Origin: Thermoleophilia bacterium
Lineage (GTDB): Bacteria; Actinomycetota; Thermoleophilia; Gaiellales; SKUG01
Reading direction: 5' to 3'
NCBI GenBank assembly: GCA_025964455.1
Contig: JAOPYU010000281.1
Span: forward strand, 1 to 8,271
Length of the DNA: 8,271 bases
This document shows positions 7,060-8,271 of the stretch, piece after piece; position 1 is the stretch's first letter, and each line of letters starts with the position of its first letter. The position numbers and the translations under genes are program-made. Below the pieces are notes generated by a model. It saw only the letters and a program-made list of their open reading frames with translations, ran no database searches and was not told where the DNA came from.

Positions 7060-7998
7060 ATGTCCCTTCGCGCCGCGCACCGAGTCACGCTCCTGCTCGG
7101 CACGGTGCTGGCCTGTGCGAGTACCGGCCTTCCGTCGGCCAGTGCCGGCACCCCGCTTGCTGCTCCACCCGCATCAGCGGGCGCGGTGCAGGCGTGCGGT
7201 GCGCGAGCCGAGGCGGCCGAGGCGACCGCAGCCGTCGAACGGGTCGTCCGCGGCATCGGCGCGATGCGGGGCTGCATCACCGACACCTCGGGCATCGCGC
7301 ATCTGTTCGTGTCGTGGACCCCGCGCGACGGCGGGCGGACGGAGCGCATCTGCGTGGATCCGCCGGTGCGGGCCAACACGTGGCAGTGCGCCTGGGACAC
7401 CAGGGCGCTCCGACCCGGCTCGTACACGGTCACCCTCACTGCGGTGGACGCCGCAGGCAACCGCGGAAGCTTCGACCAGGCCTATCGCGTCGAGCCGGCG
7501 CCGGCGGAGCCCGTGAACCCGGACGACCGGACCACGACGGTGCCCGAACCCGCACCGGATCCTGACCCGGAAACCCCTGCCCCAGCAGAGCCCGCTCCGG
7601 CCGAGCCGGGACCCGTGCAGCCGTCTCCGGCGCAGCCGGAACCAGACCCTGTGGCGCCGGAGACCATGCTCGAGCAGCTGGTGTCCGAGCGGCTTGTCGA
7701 GTGCGCCCAGCTCGAGCTCGCACCCGGTGTGCTCGCCGACCGCGCGCTGTCGGTCGCCGTACTCGCCTGCATGCGGCCGGCGCTGGAGGCGCTCGGCGCG
7801 ACGGGCCTCGGCCTCGACGAGATCCCGGTCCCGCCGGCGATCCGGGTGCAGCTGCCCGACGCAGCTACCCAGGCTCGAGCAGACGAGCTGCTGCCCGAAC
7901 GGATCGGCGGCGTGGAGCTGCAGCTCGTGCTGCCGGACGTCCAGGACCCAGCGCCGGCGGCTGAGCCCGCCGACGGGACCACGCCCCCCGAGGCGTAG
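7060..7998 (+). CDS. Exported Ig-like protein with Pro/Glu-rich linker, unknown role
   Basis: I do not recognise a function for this 312-residue protein. It starts with an export signal: either signal peptidase I cleavage after Ala-Ser-Ala29 or, since TVLAC19 fits a loose lipobox, a lipid anchor on Cys19. Residues about 72-144 look like one bacterial Ig-like or fibronectin-like beta-sandwich (GSYTVTLTAVDAAGN at 120-134), with cysteines at 72, 98 and 110. Residues 146-200 are a low-complexity linker of Pro, Ala, Glu and Asp, typical of cell-wall-spanning spacers. The C-terminal part (201 to about 290) looks helical, with C215 and C237 as a possible disulfide, ending in a short Pro/Ala/Glu tail. 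ATG 7060 is chosen because the signal peptide begins properly there; GTG 7036 would add eight residues. It is divergent from the G8 gene. A surface or wall-associated structural role is the likeliest guess. Confidence 0.75.
   Translation: MSLRAAHRVTLLLGTVLACASTGLPSASAGTPLAAPPASAGAVQACGARAEAAEATAAVERVVRGIGAMRGCITDTSGIAHLFVSWTPRDGGRTERICVDPPVRANTWQCAWDTRALRPGSYTVTLTAVDAAGNRGSFDQAYRVEPAPAEPVNPDDRTTTVPEPAPDPDPETPAPAEPAPAEPGPVQPSPAQPEPDPVAPETMLEQLVSERLVECAQLELAPGVLADRALSVAVLACMRPALEALGATGLGLDEIPVPPAIRVQLPDAATQARADELLPERIGGVELQLVLPDVQDPAPAAEPADGTTPPEA
7495..7659 (+). repeat. Low-complexity Pro/Ala/Glu coding repeat
   Basis: This segment inside the preceding gene codes for residues 146-200, a run of imperfect Pro-Ala-Glu-Pro and Pro-Asp-Pro units. 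The DNA repeats are degenerate CCGGCxGAGCC-like blocks. Such tracts change length easily by slippage, so the linker may vary among strains. Confidence 0.5.
7981..7996 (+). other. Small hairpin over the stop of the Ig-like gene
   Basis: ACGCC (7981-7985) and GGCGT (7992-7996) can pair around a 6-base loop, reaching the first base of the TAG stop. There is no T-run after it and the next gene starts at 8008, so it is more likely chance or a translation-coupling element than a terminator. Confidence 0.2.
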
Positions 7999-8007
7999 GC
8001 TCCCCGC

Positions 8008-8271
8008 ATGCGCACTCGCTTCACGGCCCACCACCGTGGCGGCACCGGCATCCCGCTGGTCCTGCTCCACGGCTTCACCGATACGTGGCGGACGTGGGAC
8101 CTCGTGCGCCCTGCCCTCGAGCGCGACCATGACGTGCTCGCCCCCACGCTCACCGGTCATGCCGGCGGGCCTGCCGTCACGGACATAGCGAATGATCGTC
8201 TCTTGGCAGAGGGCGTCGAGCGCGCGATGGACGATGCCGGGTTCGAGACTGCGCACATCGTCGGCAACTCG
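8008..8271 (+). CDS. Alpha/beta-hydrolase, N-terminal part only
   Basis: The first 88 codons are present, open to the right edge. The protein has no signal peptide and should act in the cytoplasm. LVLLHGF (17-23) is the oxyanion-hole HG motif after the first core strands. TWDLVRPAL (29-37) and LTGHAGG (48-54) follow the pattern of the common esterase/lactonase/haloperoxidase-like group. The window ends at HIVGNS (83-88), the opening of the G-x-S-x-G nucleophile elbow, so Ser88, encoded by the very last codon, is the presumed nucleophile. The catalytic Asp/His and cap lie outside. The start ATG lies 9 bases after the preceding stop, so co-transcription with the Ig-like gene is likely; TAGG at 7996-7999 is at best a weak ribosome site. 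The substrate cannot be told from this part. Confidence 0.85.
   Translation, partial: MRTRFTAHHRGGTGIPLVLLHGFTDTWRTWDLVRPALERDHDVLAPTLTGHAGGPAVTDIANDRLLAEGVERAMDDAGFETAHIVGNS

Noticed and set aside
5070..7460. 796-codon minus-strand frame covering the G8 gene and the start of the Ig-like gene
   Set aside because: It is another frame of the G8 gene, with Arg/His/Pro-rich nonsense, and crosses the divergent promoter region.
7495..7659. Tandem repeat array or CRISPR-like element
   Set aside because: The repetition is explained by a Pro/Ala/Glu-rich protein linker, and there is no constant repeat with unique spacers.
7174..8256. 360-codon minus-strand frame opposite the Ig-like and hydrolase genes
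   Set aside because: It shows no motif and overlaps two plus-strand genes with signal peptide or hydrolase motifs.

Overview
The window is chromosomal-looking DNA of a very GC-rich bacterium. Codon third positions are strongly G/C in every gene, there are GTG starts, most starts lack a clear Shine-Dalgarno sequence, and the encoded proteins are rich in Ala, Arg, Pro and Glu. This fits Actinomycetota. A Thermoleophilia/Solirubrobacterales-type organism is a guess from general style (large exported proteins, Pro/Glu-rich linkers) and is not proven by any marker here. No tRNA, rRNA, CRISPR array, transposase, integrase or attachment site is visible.

Layout, left to right. Positions 1-148 are a comparatively AT-richer upstream region with a short inverted repeat. 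Positions 149-2242 (+) encode an exported protein resembling glycoside hydrolase family 123 / DUF4091, with an Asp-Glu-Pro motif. After a 90-base gap, 2333-3961 (+) encode a membrane histidine kinase with a double-Cache extracellular sensor and no HAMP domain; no response regulator is visible. Only 3 bases separate its stop from the stop of a convergent gene, 3965-6946 (-), which encodes a large exported PA14 + G8 + parallel beta-helix protein of the CEMIP/TMEM2-like group. A 113-base divergent promoter region (6947-7059) follows. Then 7060-7998 (+) encodes an exported or lipid-anchored protein of unknown function with an Ig-like segment and a Pro/Glu-rich linker. Nine bases later, at 8008, begins an alpha/beta-hydrolase that runs off the right edge at its presumed nucleophile serine codon.

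How they may work together (inference): three of the five genes encode proteins sent out of the cytoplasm. Two of these belong to families linked elsewhere to amino-sugar polymers: GH123 enzymes are beta-N-acetylgalactosaminidases, and the animal G8/beta-helix proteins CEMIP and TMEM2 are linked to hyaluronan turnover. The Cache-type kinase between them could sense a small extracellular ligand. A locus for breaking down or remodelling an extracellular amino-sugar polysaccharide is the most attractive reading, but the genes do not form one operon and no transporter or regulator is present to confirm it. I see no evidence of a defence, secretion or mobile system.
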